Shown here piece after piece: positions 43,211-51,543 of a stretch of 59,600 nucleotides of DNA (position 1 is the stretch's first letter; each line of letters begins with the position of its first letter). The DNA is taken from NCBI GenBank assembly GCA_902794075.1, contig CADBGE010000001.1:340477-400076 (forward strand). The letters run 5' to 3'. The notes under the pieces are model-generated. The model did not search any database, was not told the DNA's origin, and saw only the letters and a list, made by a program, of their open reading frames with translations. The position numbers and the translations under genes were made by a program. The stretch is from an uncultured Erysipelotrichaceae bacterium (GTDB lineage: Bacteria > Bacillota_I > Bacilli_A > RF39 > UBA660).

Positions 43211-44074
43211 ATGCAAACATTAAAAGAATATATATTAAATAAAGGATTGCCACATGAATTTGATGAAGACTTAAATACATTTTGGAACATTAAAGATACT
43301 GATACATGGCTATTTGAGACTTATGATAAATCAATGAATATATCTGAAGATGATTTTTATAATAAAAAATATTCATCTAATTATATTGATTTACCAAAGT
43401 ATTGGTATTGGCAAAGAAAGTTATATGAAACACTTAGTCATTCATTAAAGACAGCGGACCCAATTTTATTAAGATTATTAAAAAAATTAAAAAATGTTAT
43501 ACGATATGACACAACAGGAGATTTAATAAACATACAAGTAAATGATAAATTTGATATAAAATCAAAAGAGTTTAAAACATTTTTAAATTTCATAAATTAT
43601 CATATAAGTAATAAATACATTGACAATAATATTATCACAATAGAACCAAGTATAACAGATGAGATTGATTATGATAATGAATACGCATATCATGTAACAT
43701 CAAAATGGAATTATGAAAAGATAAAGAAAAATGGATTAATACCAAAATCAAAATCATCGTTAGCAAATTATGATTTAAGAATATATTTATGGTTACCACA
43801 TAATGATAAGATTGATGATAATCTAAAATATTCAATCAAATCATATGGAAGAATGATGTTGAGATTATATAAAATGTATAATGTAAATGATAAGCATGAT
43901 TATTATGATAATATAGATATTAATGATGCAGTCATATTAAGAATTAATTTAAAAGAATTTGAAAAAGATCATAGAAAAAAAATGAAGCTATTTGGTGATC
44001 CACAAACATCAAATAATGCAGTATATACATTTGAGCCAATACCGACAAAGTACATAGAAAAAATTGAATTATAA
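43211..44074 (+). CDS. ADP-ribosyltransferase-like protein with tag-like N-terminus
   Basis: 287 aa. The N-terminus MQTLKEYILN lacks Glu10; a possible later site is HEFDE|D (Glu19). The C-terminal half has YAYHVTSKWNYEKIKKNGLI and P-K-S, then DLRIYLWLPHND, the same His-Thr-Ser / G-L-x-P / R-I-Y order as in the protein at 2672-3547. Its last 40 residues (VILRINLKEFEK, FGDPQTSNNAVYTFEPIP) also align with that paralogue. Packaged transferases exist in T4 (Alt), which makes the context suggestive. Confidence 0.58.
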   Translation: MQTLKEYILNKGLPHEFDEDLNTFWNIKDTDTWLFETYDKSMNISEDDFYNKKYSSNYIDLPKYWYWQRKLYETLSHSLKTADPILLRLLKKLKNVIRYDTTGDLINIQVNDKFDIKSKEFKTFLNFINYHISNKYIDNNIITIEPSITDEIDYDNEYAYHVTSKWNYEKIKKNGLIPKSKSSLANYDLRIYLWLPHNDKIDDNLKYSIKSYGRMMLRLYKMYNVNDKHDYYDNIDINDAVILRINLKEFEKDHRKKMKLFGDPQTSNNAVYTFEPIPTKYIEKIEL

Positions 44075-44088
44075 ACATATATAAGATT

Positions 44089-44580
44089 ATGAATTACAAG
44101 AAAATAATAGAGTCAATTGGAAACAGTCTATCAAATCTTCATGAAAAGTCTGTAAACGAATACATTGATGCAATATGGGAAGATGAAAACTCATTTCCAA
44201 TAGAGTTCCAACGAATATGCGAGAGTGCTGCAGAAGTAGTAAAAGACGTTGAGTTTAAAGAAGGACATAATGTTCATCCTTTCCTTGAACTTAATGAAGA
44301 GCTTGCAAATAGCATAGGATTAGAAAAGATCACAATTGTTGCATATCCTGAATATGAGTTAAGCATCAAAGAATCAAACTTTATGTATGACAATGAAATG
44401 AATGAATTAATGATAGATGTGTATGATTGCGTTGACAAAGAACCGAAGACAATATATGAAGATGTTATGCAAGAACTATATAATTTCTTCAGAGATGCTT
44501 CATGGGTAATGGAAGGAGTTGATGTATATAATGATAAGATTAGGTCAATGAAAAATTTTATAGATTTATTTAGATTATGA
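44089..44580 (+). CDS. Hypothetical protein
   Basis: 163 aa, acidic, alpha/beta (IVAYPEYELSIKESNFMYDN), with no known motif. Its stop overlaps the methyltransferase start by 4 bp (ATGA), so the two are translationally coupled; it may be an accessory protein. Confidence 0.6.
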   Translation: MNYKKIIESIGNSLSNLHEKSVNEYIDAIWEDENSFPIEFQRICESAAEVVKDVEFKEGHNVHPFLELNEELANSIGLEKITIVAYPEYELSIKESNFMYDNEMNELMIDVYDCVDKEPKTIYEDVMQELYNFFRDASWVMEGVDVYNDKIRSMKNFIDLFRL

Positions 44581-45176
44581 GTAAAGATTGGACAGGAAAT
44601 AGTGTATCACTATACAAGATTAACGGATGTAGTTCGCATAGTAAAGAAGAAAGAGCTGAGTATGACTTTTACGCAACGCATCCACGAGCAGTTGAGATGC
44701 TTCTTGAGCTTGAGCAATTCTCGGAGAATGTGTGGGAGCCATGCGCAGGAAATAATATGATAACCAACGTTCTTATAGAGCATGGTCATAATGTAAGAAA
44801 TTCGGATATAGTTGACAGAACTGGTGACATTGAGATCTTTGACTTTCTTCAAGAACCTCAAGATGATACTCAAGACTGCGATATCATTACTAATCCTCCA
44901 TACAAGTATGCAAAGGAATTTGTTGAGAACAGTATGCGATGGGTGAAGAACGGACATAAGGTTGCGATGTTACTTAAGCTGACATTCTTAGAGGGTAAGA
45001 AACGCAGGGAATTGTTTAAGAAGTATCCACCTAAATATATTTATGTCTCAACAAGTAGAATGAACTGTCTTAAGAACGGGAAAACGATGCCAATGGAAGG
45101 TGGTGCAGTTTGTTTTTGTTGGTTTGTATGGGAAAAGGGATTCGCGGGTGAACCAACTATCAGATGGTTTAACTAA
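44577..45176 (+). CDS. DNA adenine-N6 methyltransferase, phage type
   Basis: 199 aa. The AdoMet site is in VWEPCAGNNMITNVLIEHGH and the catalytic NPPY in IITNPPYKYAKEFVE, with DFYATHPRAVEMLLELEQF at the front and GAVCFCWFVWEKG at the end, matching phage N6-adenine methyltransferases. It lacks an obvious target-recognition domain. Probably methylates phage DNA to evade host restriction. No partner nuclease is adjacent. Confidence 0.85.
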   Translation: MSKDWTGNSVSLYKINGCSSHSKEERAEYDFYATHPRAVEMLLELEQFSENVWEPCAGNNMITNVLIEHGHNVRNSDIVDRTGDIEIFDFLQEPQDDTQDCDIITNPPYKYAKEFVENSMRWVKNGHKVAMLLKLTFLEGKKRRELFKKYPPKYIYVSTSRMNCLKNGKTMPMEGGAVCFCWFVWEKGFAGEPTIRWFN

Positions 45177-45240
45177 TTAAAATGCATAATATGAATCATT
45201 TGTATTTTTAATTAAATTGTTCATGTGAAACATTTATAGA

Positions 45241-46116
45241 ATGAAATCATTAAAACATTACATAGAAGAAAAACTTATCATATTTCCATCACAAGTAGAT
45301 GAAAAACTTGTTATATTTCCATCACAAGTAGATGAAAAACTTGTCATATTTCCATCACAAGTAGATGAAAAGCTTGTAATAAATAAGAATTATAGTAGTG
45401 GACATTCATGTAAGCCAAAAACAATAGAAGAACTTCGGACTATTATTGGTCAACGTATAAAAGATCAAGGATATGGGACAGAACACGATCCAATTAGTTT
45501 TAATGATATTGATACAAGTGAAATAACTACGTTTGAATCACTATTTTGGAACTCTAAATATGATAATGACATAAGTAAATTAAAATATATAGATGTATCT
45601 GACTGGGATGTTTCAAATGTAAATAACTTTAGAAATACGTTTTATGATTGTGAGGAACTTGTAAGTGTTGGTGATTTATCAGATTGGGATATGACTAATG
45701 CTGAAAATATTAGCGGTATGTTTTATTTCTGTAAAAGTTTAACTAATATAGGTGATCTTTCTAATTGGAACATAACTAATAAGTTGACTAATACATCTAC
45801 AATGTTTTGTATGTGTAAATCAATAAAAGACATTGGAAATATTGGAAAATGGGATATGTCAAATGTTAAAAGTACGGTACAAATGTTCATGGCATGTTCT
45901 AATTTAAAAAATGTTGGTGATTTATCTAATTGGGATTTTACAAATGTTTTGGCAATGTCAAATATGTTTTGGAGTTGTTCATCGTTAAAATCTATTGGTA
46001 ATATATCTAAATGGAAAGAACCAAAGGCGTATAAAAGTGACACAACGTTATATTGGCATGAAATTTTTACCGGTTCTGCCATAGATGCTATTCCTGATTG
46101 GTATATGTTTAATTAA
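45241..46116 (+). CDS. Tagged BspA-like/DUF285 repeat protein with four cleavage-like sites
   Basis: 291 aa. Tag MKSLKHYIEE|K, then three FPSQVDE|KLV units (Glu21, Glu32, Glu43) and INKNYSSG. The segment TIEELRTIIGQRIKDQGYGT and about six DUF285 repeats follow (DLSDWDMTNAENISGMFYFC, DLSNWDFTNVLAMSNMFWSC), ending AIPDWYMFN. Longest of the BspA-like copies here. Plus strand. Confidence 0.78.
   Translation: MKSLKHYIEEKLIIFPSQVDEKLVIFPSQVDEKLVIFPSQVDEKLVINKNYSSGHSCKPKTIEELRTIIGQRIKDQGYGTEHDPISFNDIDTSEITTFESLFWNSKYDNDISKLKYIDVSDWDVSNVNNFRNTFYDCEELVSVGDLSDWDMTNAENISGMFYFCKSLTNIGDLSNWNITNKLTNTSTMFCMCKSIKDIGNIGKWDMSNVKSTVQMFMACSNLKNVGDLSNWDFTNVLAMSNMFWSCSSLKSIGNISKWKEPKAYKSDTTLYWHEIFTGSAIDAIPDWYMFN
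45268..45366. repeat. 33-bp tandem repeat, three copies
   Basis: Units 45268-45300, 45301-45333 and 45334-45366, encoding EKL[IV]IFPSQVD. The same unit occurs on the other strand in the cluster at 29498-33965. Confidence 0.93.
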
Positions 46117-46320
46117 ATATTTTTAACACAAAGTTATATATTAATATATATATAACCATTTTTGTAAAAAGCGATCTTTGAAATAAATATAAGCAACTAG
46201 ATTTCCAAAAGTTGAATGAAATTTGTTCTGCACAGAAAATTGTGTTAAGCATTTTTATTCAGACGAAATTCACATTTTATGTGGACTAATCAAAAATAAT
46301 AAATGGAATAAACAATCGTT
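46117..46320. other. Non-coding spacer before the lysis genes
   Basis: 204 bp without an ORF. AT-rich first part, then a more mixed region with a small CACAT/ATGTG hairpin near 46271-46283. Probably carries the promoter of the endolysin gene; no clear consensus found. Confidence 0.4.
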
Positions 46321-46968
46321 ATGAAAGAAAAGAAAGTAAAGAGATTTTTGGCAATCACAATGTTTGTGCTATTATCAATTATGTTTTATAGCGGAACATT
46401 TACAGCCAATTCCTCAGTGGCGACAGTACCGCTAGAAATAAATAGTACATTATTATCTAATAATATAGACACAAACAAGACCGAGTCATATGATTCAATA
46501 ATCACAATAATGAATAAAAAAGATTCATTGAGAAATAAATTAATTGATGATGTTAATAATCATATTCAAAAGAATTTTAAAATTTATGACATTAACATTC
46601 CAATGTATCTTGTTAATCATTCATTAAAATATAATATTGACATATGCTTTATGATGGCTCAAACAACAATTGAGACAGGGTTTGGAACTGCCGGTGCAGG
46701 TCGTCCCTCATCTCGTCATTCGTTGTTTGGTGTATGCAAACGGTACAGTAATTATAATAACGCAATAGAAGATTACTGTAAATTACTTAGAAGATCATAT
46801 CTTGGAAATACAAAAACAGAATATGATCTTATGAAAAACTACGTAACCTTGAGCGGTGCAAGATACGCAGGCAATAGAGGTTATGAAAGAGAACTGAAAG
46901 CAGAATATAAGCGTATTCGTAACAGAACTCAAATTTATGAACTCTGGACAGAATTAAAGAATTCATAA
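46321..46968 (+). CDS. Endolysin, glucosaminidase type with signal anchor
   Basis: 215 aa. Hydrophobic segment at residues about 8-28 (FLAITMFVLLSIMFYSGTF), a signal peptide or anchor. The C-terminal half is a glucosaminidase (FlgJ/Bax-like) domain: FMMAQTTIETGFGTAGAG with the catalytic Glu, SRHSLFGVCKRY and YAGNRGYERELKAEYKRI. Cleaves the peptidoglycan sugar backbone at the end of infection. Followed by the spanin-like gene. Confidence 0.85.
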   Translation: MKEKKVKRFLAITMFVLLSIMFYSGTFTANSSVATVPLEINSTLLSNNIDTNKTESYDSIITIMNKKDSLRNKLIDDVNNHIQKNFKIYDINIPMYLVNHSLKYNIDICFMMAQTTIETGFGTAGAGRPSSRHSLFGVCKRYSNYNNAIEDYCKLLRRSYLGNTKTEYDLMKNYVTLSGARYAGNRGYERELKAEYKRIRNRTQIYELWTELKNS

Positions 46969-47003
46969 ATGACAGCAAGCAAAAATATATCTTATCATCA
47001 AAG

Positions 47004-47711
47004 ATGAAAAAATGGTTCTTAAACTTATTAAGATCTCTGACAATTAGAGATCTAATTTATGCAGTCGTAATATTGTTGTTGGTTGGTGTATGCAGTACAG
47101 CAATCAATAAGTGCACTGACAATGATGCAGCGTATAGAAACAATATTGAGGCCTTGACTGATAGTATTCATTACTATAAGGCTAAGGACGGAAATTTAGT
47201 TGCTATTAAGACGGCATTCACTGCACAGGCCGAAGAGCTTAAACTTTTAAATAAAGATCTTTATGATAAGATAAAGTCACTTGATGTCAAACCAAAAACT
47301 ATTACAAACACGGTGTACCTGAAGGGAGAGACTGAATTTCTTCCTCAGGATACCGCGTATGTAATTAAACATGACACAATAACACGAGGTATCTACAAAG
47401 AATTCAACTTCAATAATGATTGGAGAGTACTTGAAGGAAATGTAAAGTATAAAAACGATACTATGGGGGTAAACATCACAAAGGATATCGTCAAGTTTGA
47501 TTATACTGTAGCAATGGATAAGAATAACAAGATCTATATAAAATCTTCCAATCCGTATGTAAAGTATGAGGAGATAAGTGGTTTTCAAGTACCAAAACCA
47601 CGAGCAAAGAGATGGGGAATTGGACCTCAGATTGGTGCAGGAGTAACAACTGACGGTAAGTTTAGACCATATATAGGAATAGGTATTCAATGGAGCCCAA
47701 TTCAGTTCTAA
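47004..47711 (+). CDS. Spanin-like membrane protein next to the endolysin
   Basis: 235 aa. N-terminal transmembrane segment at residues about 17-34 (LIYAVVILLLVGVCSTA), then a coiled helix (NIEALTDSIHYYKAKDGNLV) and a beta-rich periplasmic domain ending IGAGVTTDGKFRPYIGIGIQ, with a terminal beta-hairpin. Proteins of this shape often follow the endolysin in Bacteroidota phages and may link inner and outer membrane during lysis. Role inferred from position and topology. Confidence 0.65.
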   Translation: MKKWFLNLLRSLTIRDLIYAVVILLLVGVCSTAINKCTDNDAAYRNNIEALTDSIHYYKAKDGNLVAIKTAFTAQAEELKLLNKDLYDKIKSLDVKPKTITNTVYLKGETEFLPQDTAYVIKHDTITRGIYKEFNFNNDWRVLEGNVKYKNDTMGVNITKDIVKFDYTVAMDKNNKIYIKSSNPYVKYEEISGFQVPKPRAKRWGIGPQIGAGVTTDGKFRPYIGIGIQWSPIQF

Positions 47712-47728
47712 AATTATAAAAACAGACT

Positions 47729-47884
47729 ATGAAAACATTGAAACAACACATAGAAGAAATAAACGAACGAATTGCTTCACCCATTCTTAATGATTCACAG
47801 TTGAATAGAGTGTGGAACAATATGACAAGCGAGATGGATACTGAAGAACTTCTTGATGCAATATATTCATGTATGGATTCATGA
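47729..47884 (+). CDS. Tagged mini-protein
   Basis: 51 aa. Tag MKTLKQHIEE|I, followed by one acidic helix-turn-helix of about 40 residues (SQLNRVWNNMTSEMDTEELL, ending YSCMDS). After a cut at Glu10 a small acidic peptide would remain. Compact and in the same strand and spacing as the following tagged genes, so probably real. Confidence 0.6.
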   Translation: MKTLKQHIEEINERIASPILNDSQLNRVWNNMTSEMDTEELLDAIYSCMDS

Positions 47885-47943
47885 ACAAAGAATGAGGTGT
47901 TTTGGAAAATAGACCAAAAATATCATATGCATGTATTTCCAAA

Positions 47944-48438
47944 ATGAAACAGTTAACTGACTATATAGAGGAAAAACTATTAATCAACAAGAACTTCAAG
48001 GAGTTTGAACCTGATGAAAAAGAATATGATCCTGAAGAACTTACAACATATGTTCTGGAACACTTCGAAATATTGCCTGACAATCAAACAACAAAACTTT
48101 CACGAATGAATAAGATATCGTCTGATGACTATAATGATTTATATAAAAAGCTTCATAACTTGTTTGTTGATAAGTTTGACGTTGTGTGCTGTAGGAACAT
48201 AACATTTTTAGCAGAAGCAAGATGCATCAGTTGGCTTGATGATAATCTTCAGAATTCATATAAAGAATCATACATAGCCCAAAGAATATGGACAGATGAT
48301 AAAAAGTTGTTAAAGAGAATTTCGGATAAGTTTATCATATTTTATGTATATAATGAATCTGCTAAAATTTTAAAAGTAGTATATAGTAGAACATTAAATA
48401 ACATAACTTTAATCTGTAATATTAATTTTAACCCATGA
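47944..48438 (+). CDS. Tagged protein, family C
   Basis: 164 aa from the ATG at 47944; an upstream in-frame ATG at 47902 would put 14 residues before the tag. Tag MKQLTDYIEE|KLLINKNFKEF. The body starts with a helix (YDPEELTTYVLEHFEI), has a hydrophobic strand pair near the end (KFIIFYVYNESAKILKVVYS) and ends LICNINFNP. Similar order to the gene at 49771, so they form a small family. Overlaps the next gene by 4 bp. Confidence 0.65.
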   Translation: MKQLTDYIEEKLLINKNFKEFEPDEKEYDPEELTTYVLEHFEILPDNQTTKLSRMNKISSDDYNDLYKKLHNLFVDKFDVVCCRNITFLAEARCISWLDDNLQNSYKESYIAQRIWTDDKKLLKRISDKFIIFYVYNESAKILKVVYSRTLNNITLICNINFNP

Positions 48439-49055
48439 GAACATTAGCACAACACATAGAAGAACGATTAATCATTAACAAGAACTATAATGACATTTAT
48501 AAGTATTGGCCAAAAGATAAACAAGACCTAGAAAGGATTATTATAGAAGAACATTATAATAAAGGTATATATGATTTAACTGATATAGATGTATCTAATA
48601 TAACTGACTTTAGTTATATTTTTTATGAGGATAAAAATACAGAAAACAAAGATTTTAATATTAGTAGTTGGGATGTAAGTAATGGGATAAACTTTACTTC
48701 AATGTTTTACGGTTGTATAAAATTTAATTGCAACTTGAGTAATTGGAATGTAAGTAATTGTAAAGTTTTTTCTTGGATGTTTGCATATTGTAGGAATTTT
48801 AATTTAAATTTAAGTAATTGGAAAGTAAATAATGGAAGATATTTTGACGCAATGTTTTATGGTTGTACGAAATTCAATTCAAATTTAAGTAATTGGAAAG
48901 TAAATAGTGGAAAAGATTTTTCAGGAATGTTTTATGAATGCATAAATTTCAATTCAGACTTAAGTCAATGGACTATTCAAAATACTGCCAATGTAAGTGA
49001 TATGTTTTATAAATGTAATATAGATGATAAAAATAAACCAAAAGGAGTACGATGA
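48435..49055 (+). CDS. Tagged BspA-like/DUF285 protein, subtype 2
   Basis: 206 aa. Tag MRTLAQHIEE|RLIINKNYNDI. About five subtype 2 repeats (FNCNLSNWNVSNCKVFSWMF, then LNLSNWKVNNGRYFDAMFYG), ending KNKPKGVR. Plus-strand counterpart of the tandem pair at 40703 and 41347. Overlaps both neighbours by 4 bp. Confidence 0.76.
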   Translation: MRTLAQHIEERLIINKNYNDIYKYWPKDKQDLERIIIEEHYNKGIYDLTDIDVSNITDFSYIFYEDKNTENKDFNISSWDVSNGINFTSMFYGCIKFNCNLSNWNVSNCKVFSWMFAYCRNFNLNLSNWKVNNGRYFDAMFYGCTKFNSNLSNWKVNSGKDFSGMFYECINFNSDLSQWTIQNTANVSDMFYKCNIDDKNKPKGVR

Positions 49056-49774
49056 AGTCGTTAAATAATTACATAGCTGAGAAACTAATCATCAATCAGC
49101 GATTTGATGAGAAACTAATCATCAATCAACGATTTAATGAAAAACTAGTCATCAATAAAAATTACAACTCATATACTTGTGCTCCAACAACATTTAAAGA
49201 GTTAGTAAAGATCATAGAACAACGATATAAAGAACAAGGTCCTGGAACAGAGAAGAATCCTATTGACTTTAATGATGTAGATGTTAGCAATATTGATTCA
49301 TTTTATAATGCAAATACAAATGAAGGAATATTTGATGCAACAAAATTTGAATACATTGACATATCTGATTGGGATGTTTCAAATGTTAAGATTATGAATT
49401 ACATGTTTTATAATTGTGAAAAATTAAAATTTGTTGGTGACTTATCTAATTGGGATGTTTCAAATGTTGAAGATATGAATTATATGTTTTCCAATTGTGG
49501 AATAGAATCAGTTGGAAATTTATCTAAATGGGATGTTTCAGGTGTTAATCGTATGCACGGTATGTTTAAAGGGTGTTGTAACTTAAAATCAGTCGGTGAC
49601 TTATCAAATTGGAATATTTTAAAACTTAGAGATGTTGGCTGGATGTTTACATGGTGTTCTAATTTAACATCAGTGGGAGACTTATCAAAATGGAATATTT
49701 CAGGTCTTAGAGATGTAAGTTATATGTTTGAAGGCTCAGGAATAAAAAATACACCAAATTGGTATAAAAAATGA
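49052..49774 (+). CDS. Tagged BspA-like/DUF285 repeat protein
   Basis: 240 aa. Tag MKSLNNYIAE|K, then INQRFDE|K (Glu20), INQRFNE|K (Glu30) and LVINKNYNS. The TFKELVKIIEQRYKEQGPGT segment and about five DUF285 repeats (DLSNWDVSNVEDMNYMFSNC) end NTPNWYKK. Very close to the genes at 33988 and 39960 on the other strand. Confidence 0.78.
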   Translation: MKSLNNYIAEKLIINQRFDEKLIINQRFNEKLVINKNYNSYTCAPTTFKELVKIIEQRYKEQGPGTEKNPIDFNDVDVSNIDSFYNANTNEGIFDATKFEYIDISDWDVSNVKIMNYMFYNCEKLKFVGDLSNWDVSNVEDMNYMFSNCGIESVGNLSKWDVSGVNRMHGMFKGCCNLKSVGDLSNWNILKLRDVGWMFTWCSNLTSVGDLSKWNISGLRDVSYMFEGSGIKNTPNWYKK

Positions 49775-50253
49775 AGTCATTAAAAAACTACATAGATGAA
49801 AAACTTGTCATCAATAAAGATTTTAATAATGTAAAAGATACATACACTATTGATGAATTAACATATATTATATTAAGCAATTTCCAAATTAAAAGATCAG
49901 ATAAAGCAAGTCCATCTGTTAAACATAAATTAAATTCTTTTAAGTATTCATCTATATACAATTCATTGAAATATTTAATTAAGGATATTGCTGGTGACCA
50001 TGACATTGATACAAATGATGTTTCGTTTTATGTAAGTAAGAAACATGTTTCAGAAATTACTGATGATGAAATTGTAAAACAGTACAATATAGAAGATAAA
50101 AGCAATATATTCTTTGATGAGAACCTATTATGTTTTTCATATGATGATGACTGCAAATTTAGTTTATCATATTGGACAGATAAAAACACATTATACATTT
50201 TTTATTTTGGATATGAAAAATACATAATCTTAACATGTGAAATAAAATTATGA
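49771..50253 (+). CDS. Tagged protein, family C
   Basis: 160 aa. Tag MKSLKNYIDE|KLVINKDFNNV. The body begins with TIDELTYIILSNFQI, matching the helix of the 47944 protein, and ends with strands NTLYIFYFGYEKYIILTCEI. The acidic middle contains KQYNIEDKSNIFFDEN. No known motif. Overlaps both neighbours by 4 bp. Confidence 0.66.
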   Translation: MKSLKNYIDEKLVINKDFNNVKDTYTIDELTYIILSNFQIKRSDKASPSVKHKLNSFKYSSIYNSLKYLIKDIAGDHDIDTNDVSFYVSKKHVSEITDDEIVKQYNIEDKSNIFFDENLLCFSYDDDCKFSLSYWTDKNTLYIFYFGYEKYIILTCEIKL

Positions 50254-50972
50254 AATCATTAACAAACTATATTTATGAAAATAATTTTCACAAAAGTGAA
50301 ATAAAATCTGATAAATCATCTTTTATTTCATTATCTGAAAAACTTGTCATCAATAAAGATTTTAAAGAAGCTGTCGTAAAGCCTAAAAACATAGATGAAT
50401 TAAAAGAGTTCATTAATGAACGAATTGAAATGATGATTGATAGTAACACTGATGTATTAGACGTCGCAGGTATTGAATTTTCTTTATTTTCAAATAGAGA
50501 GAAACCATTATATATGTTATTTAATGATTCTTTAGAAAATGTTAAAAAAGATAATATAATTGTAGATGTTTCTAATTGGGATTTATGTAAATTGTCGCGT
50601 ATTGATTGTTTGTTTTATGACTGTAAATCTATTAAAAAGATTGTTGGGTTAGAAACATGGGATGTTTCAAATATAAGAGATTTTGCTGGTATGTTTTCAC
50701 AATGCAATAATTTAGAAGAAGTTGACTTATCTAATTGGAAATTAACCAACGCTATTACAACACTTGCCATGTTCTATGAATGTTTTAGTCTCAAAACGAT
50801 AAAAGGATTAGATACATGGACATTAAATAATAATAAAATTGATATGGACAATATGTTTATTGGATGTATAAATTTAAAAAATATCGGAAATATTGATTAT
50901 TGGTCTCCTGGATCACATAATAAAATGTTTGATAGCTGCAATAAGCAAATAATACCAAAATGGTATAATTAA
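50250..50972 (+). CDS. Tagged BspA-like/DUF285 repeat protein
   Basis: 240 aa. Tag MKSLTNYIYE|N, spacer KSEIKSDKSS, then FISLSE|K (Glu30) and LVINKDFKE. About five DUF285 repeats (LETWDVSNIRDFAGMFSQCN, DLSNWKLTNAITTLAMFYEC), ending IPKWYN. The N-terminal arrangement is like the gene at 27313. The end of the coding region is the first copy of a 26-bp tandem repeat. Confidence 0.76.
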   Translation: MKSLTNYIYENNFHKSEIKSDKSSFISLSEKLVINKDFKEAVVKPKNIDELKEFINERIEMMIDSNTDVLDVAGIEFSLFSNREKPLYMLFNDSLENVKKDNIIVDVSNWDLCKLSRIDCLFYDCKSIKKIVGLETWDVSNIRDFAGMFSQCNNLEEVDLSNWKLTNAITTLAMFYECFSLKTIKGLDTWTLNNNKIDMDNMFIGCINLKNIGNIDYWSPGSHNKMFDSCNKQIIPKWYN

Positions 50973-51018
50973 GCATAATACCAAAATGGTATAATTAAGC
51001 ATAATACCAAAATGGTAT
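50952..51018. repeat. 26-bp tandem repeat, three copies (last partial)
   Basis: ATACCAAAATGGTAT units start at 50952, 50978 and 51004, joined by AATTAAGCATA. The first copy encodes the C-terminus and stop of the upstream gene; the others are downstream copies. Each unit is a near-perfect palindrome and could form a weak hairpin. Confidence 0.9.
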
Positions 51019-51023
51019 AGAAT

Positions 51024-51218
51024 TTAAACAAAATCAATTAAACAGATGTTTCTTTTCTTGTTATATTTAACTTTTTTAATTGGTACAATTTGTTCTGCAA
51101 CATATTGAAGATTTCCTTCTTTAGTTATGGAATATATTCCTTGTAGTTGATTGATTTCTATGTCGCCATGACGGGTTTCCATAGAATCAAGCAACATTCT
51201 TAAATCACTTATTTTCAT
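51024..51218 (-). CDS. Small hypothetical protein
   Basis: 64 aa (MKISDLRMLLDSMETRHGDI...), alpha/beta, ends with Lys-rich strand. ATG overlaps the stop of the YodL-like gene by 4 bp, so it is co-translated with it. Function unknown. Confidence 0.6.
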   Translation of the reverse strand: MKISDLRMLLDSMETRHGDIEINQLQGIYSITKEGNLQYVAEQIVPIKKVKYNKKRNICLIDFV

Positions 51219-51526
51219 CCGACATATTTTTTAAATCCAATTGAATCAACAAAGTATTTAACACCATCAATCTCAACAATGTCACTTACAGAAAGTGAAC
51301 TACCATTAAATCCGTCAATAGTTGCAATATTAAACAAAGTGTAGACATATTCCAAAATGTGATCAACACCGTCATCAATATGACTTTCCCACGAAGTATT
51401 CTTAAAGGCGTTCTCAATAGTTGAATCATAAACTTCTGTATAATCCTTCATGGGAGCAAAGAATTTAACTCGACCTTTGAATTTAAAAGGATGGTCAATT
51501 GGCAATTGATAAATTTTTAGTGTCAT
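51215..51526 (-). CDS. YodL-like domain protein
   Basis: 103 aa. The C-terminal half reads FNGSSLSVSDIVEIDGVKYF then VDSIGFKKYVG, close to the YodL-type pattern (GxSLSVSDVV...YYVDxxGF) seen in many mobile-element proteins. The N-terminal half is an alpha/beta lead-in. It starts a two-gene unit with its own TTGAATTTTT promoter. Function is not known for the family. Confidence 0.6.
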   Translation of the reverse strand: MTLKIYQLPIDHPFKFKGRVKFFAPMKDYTEVYDSTIENAFKNTSWESHIDDGVDHILEYVYTLFNIATIDGFNGSSLSVSDIVEIDGVKYFVDSIGFKKYVG

Positions 51527-51543
51527 AGTTATATTGATTTTTT

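Noticed and set aside
25776..50972. Diversity-generating retroelement as explanation for the variable repeats
   Set aside because: No reverse transcriptase gene and no template/variable repeat pair with A-specific changes seen; simple duplication and recombination suffice.
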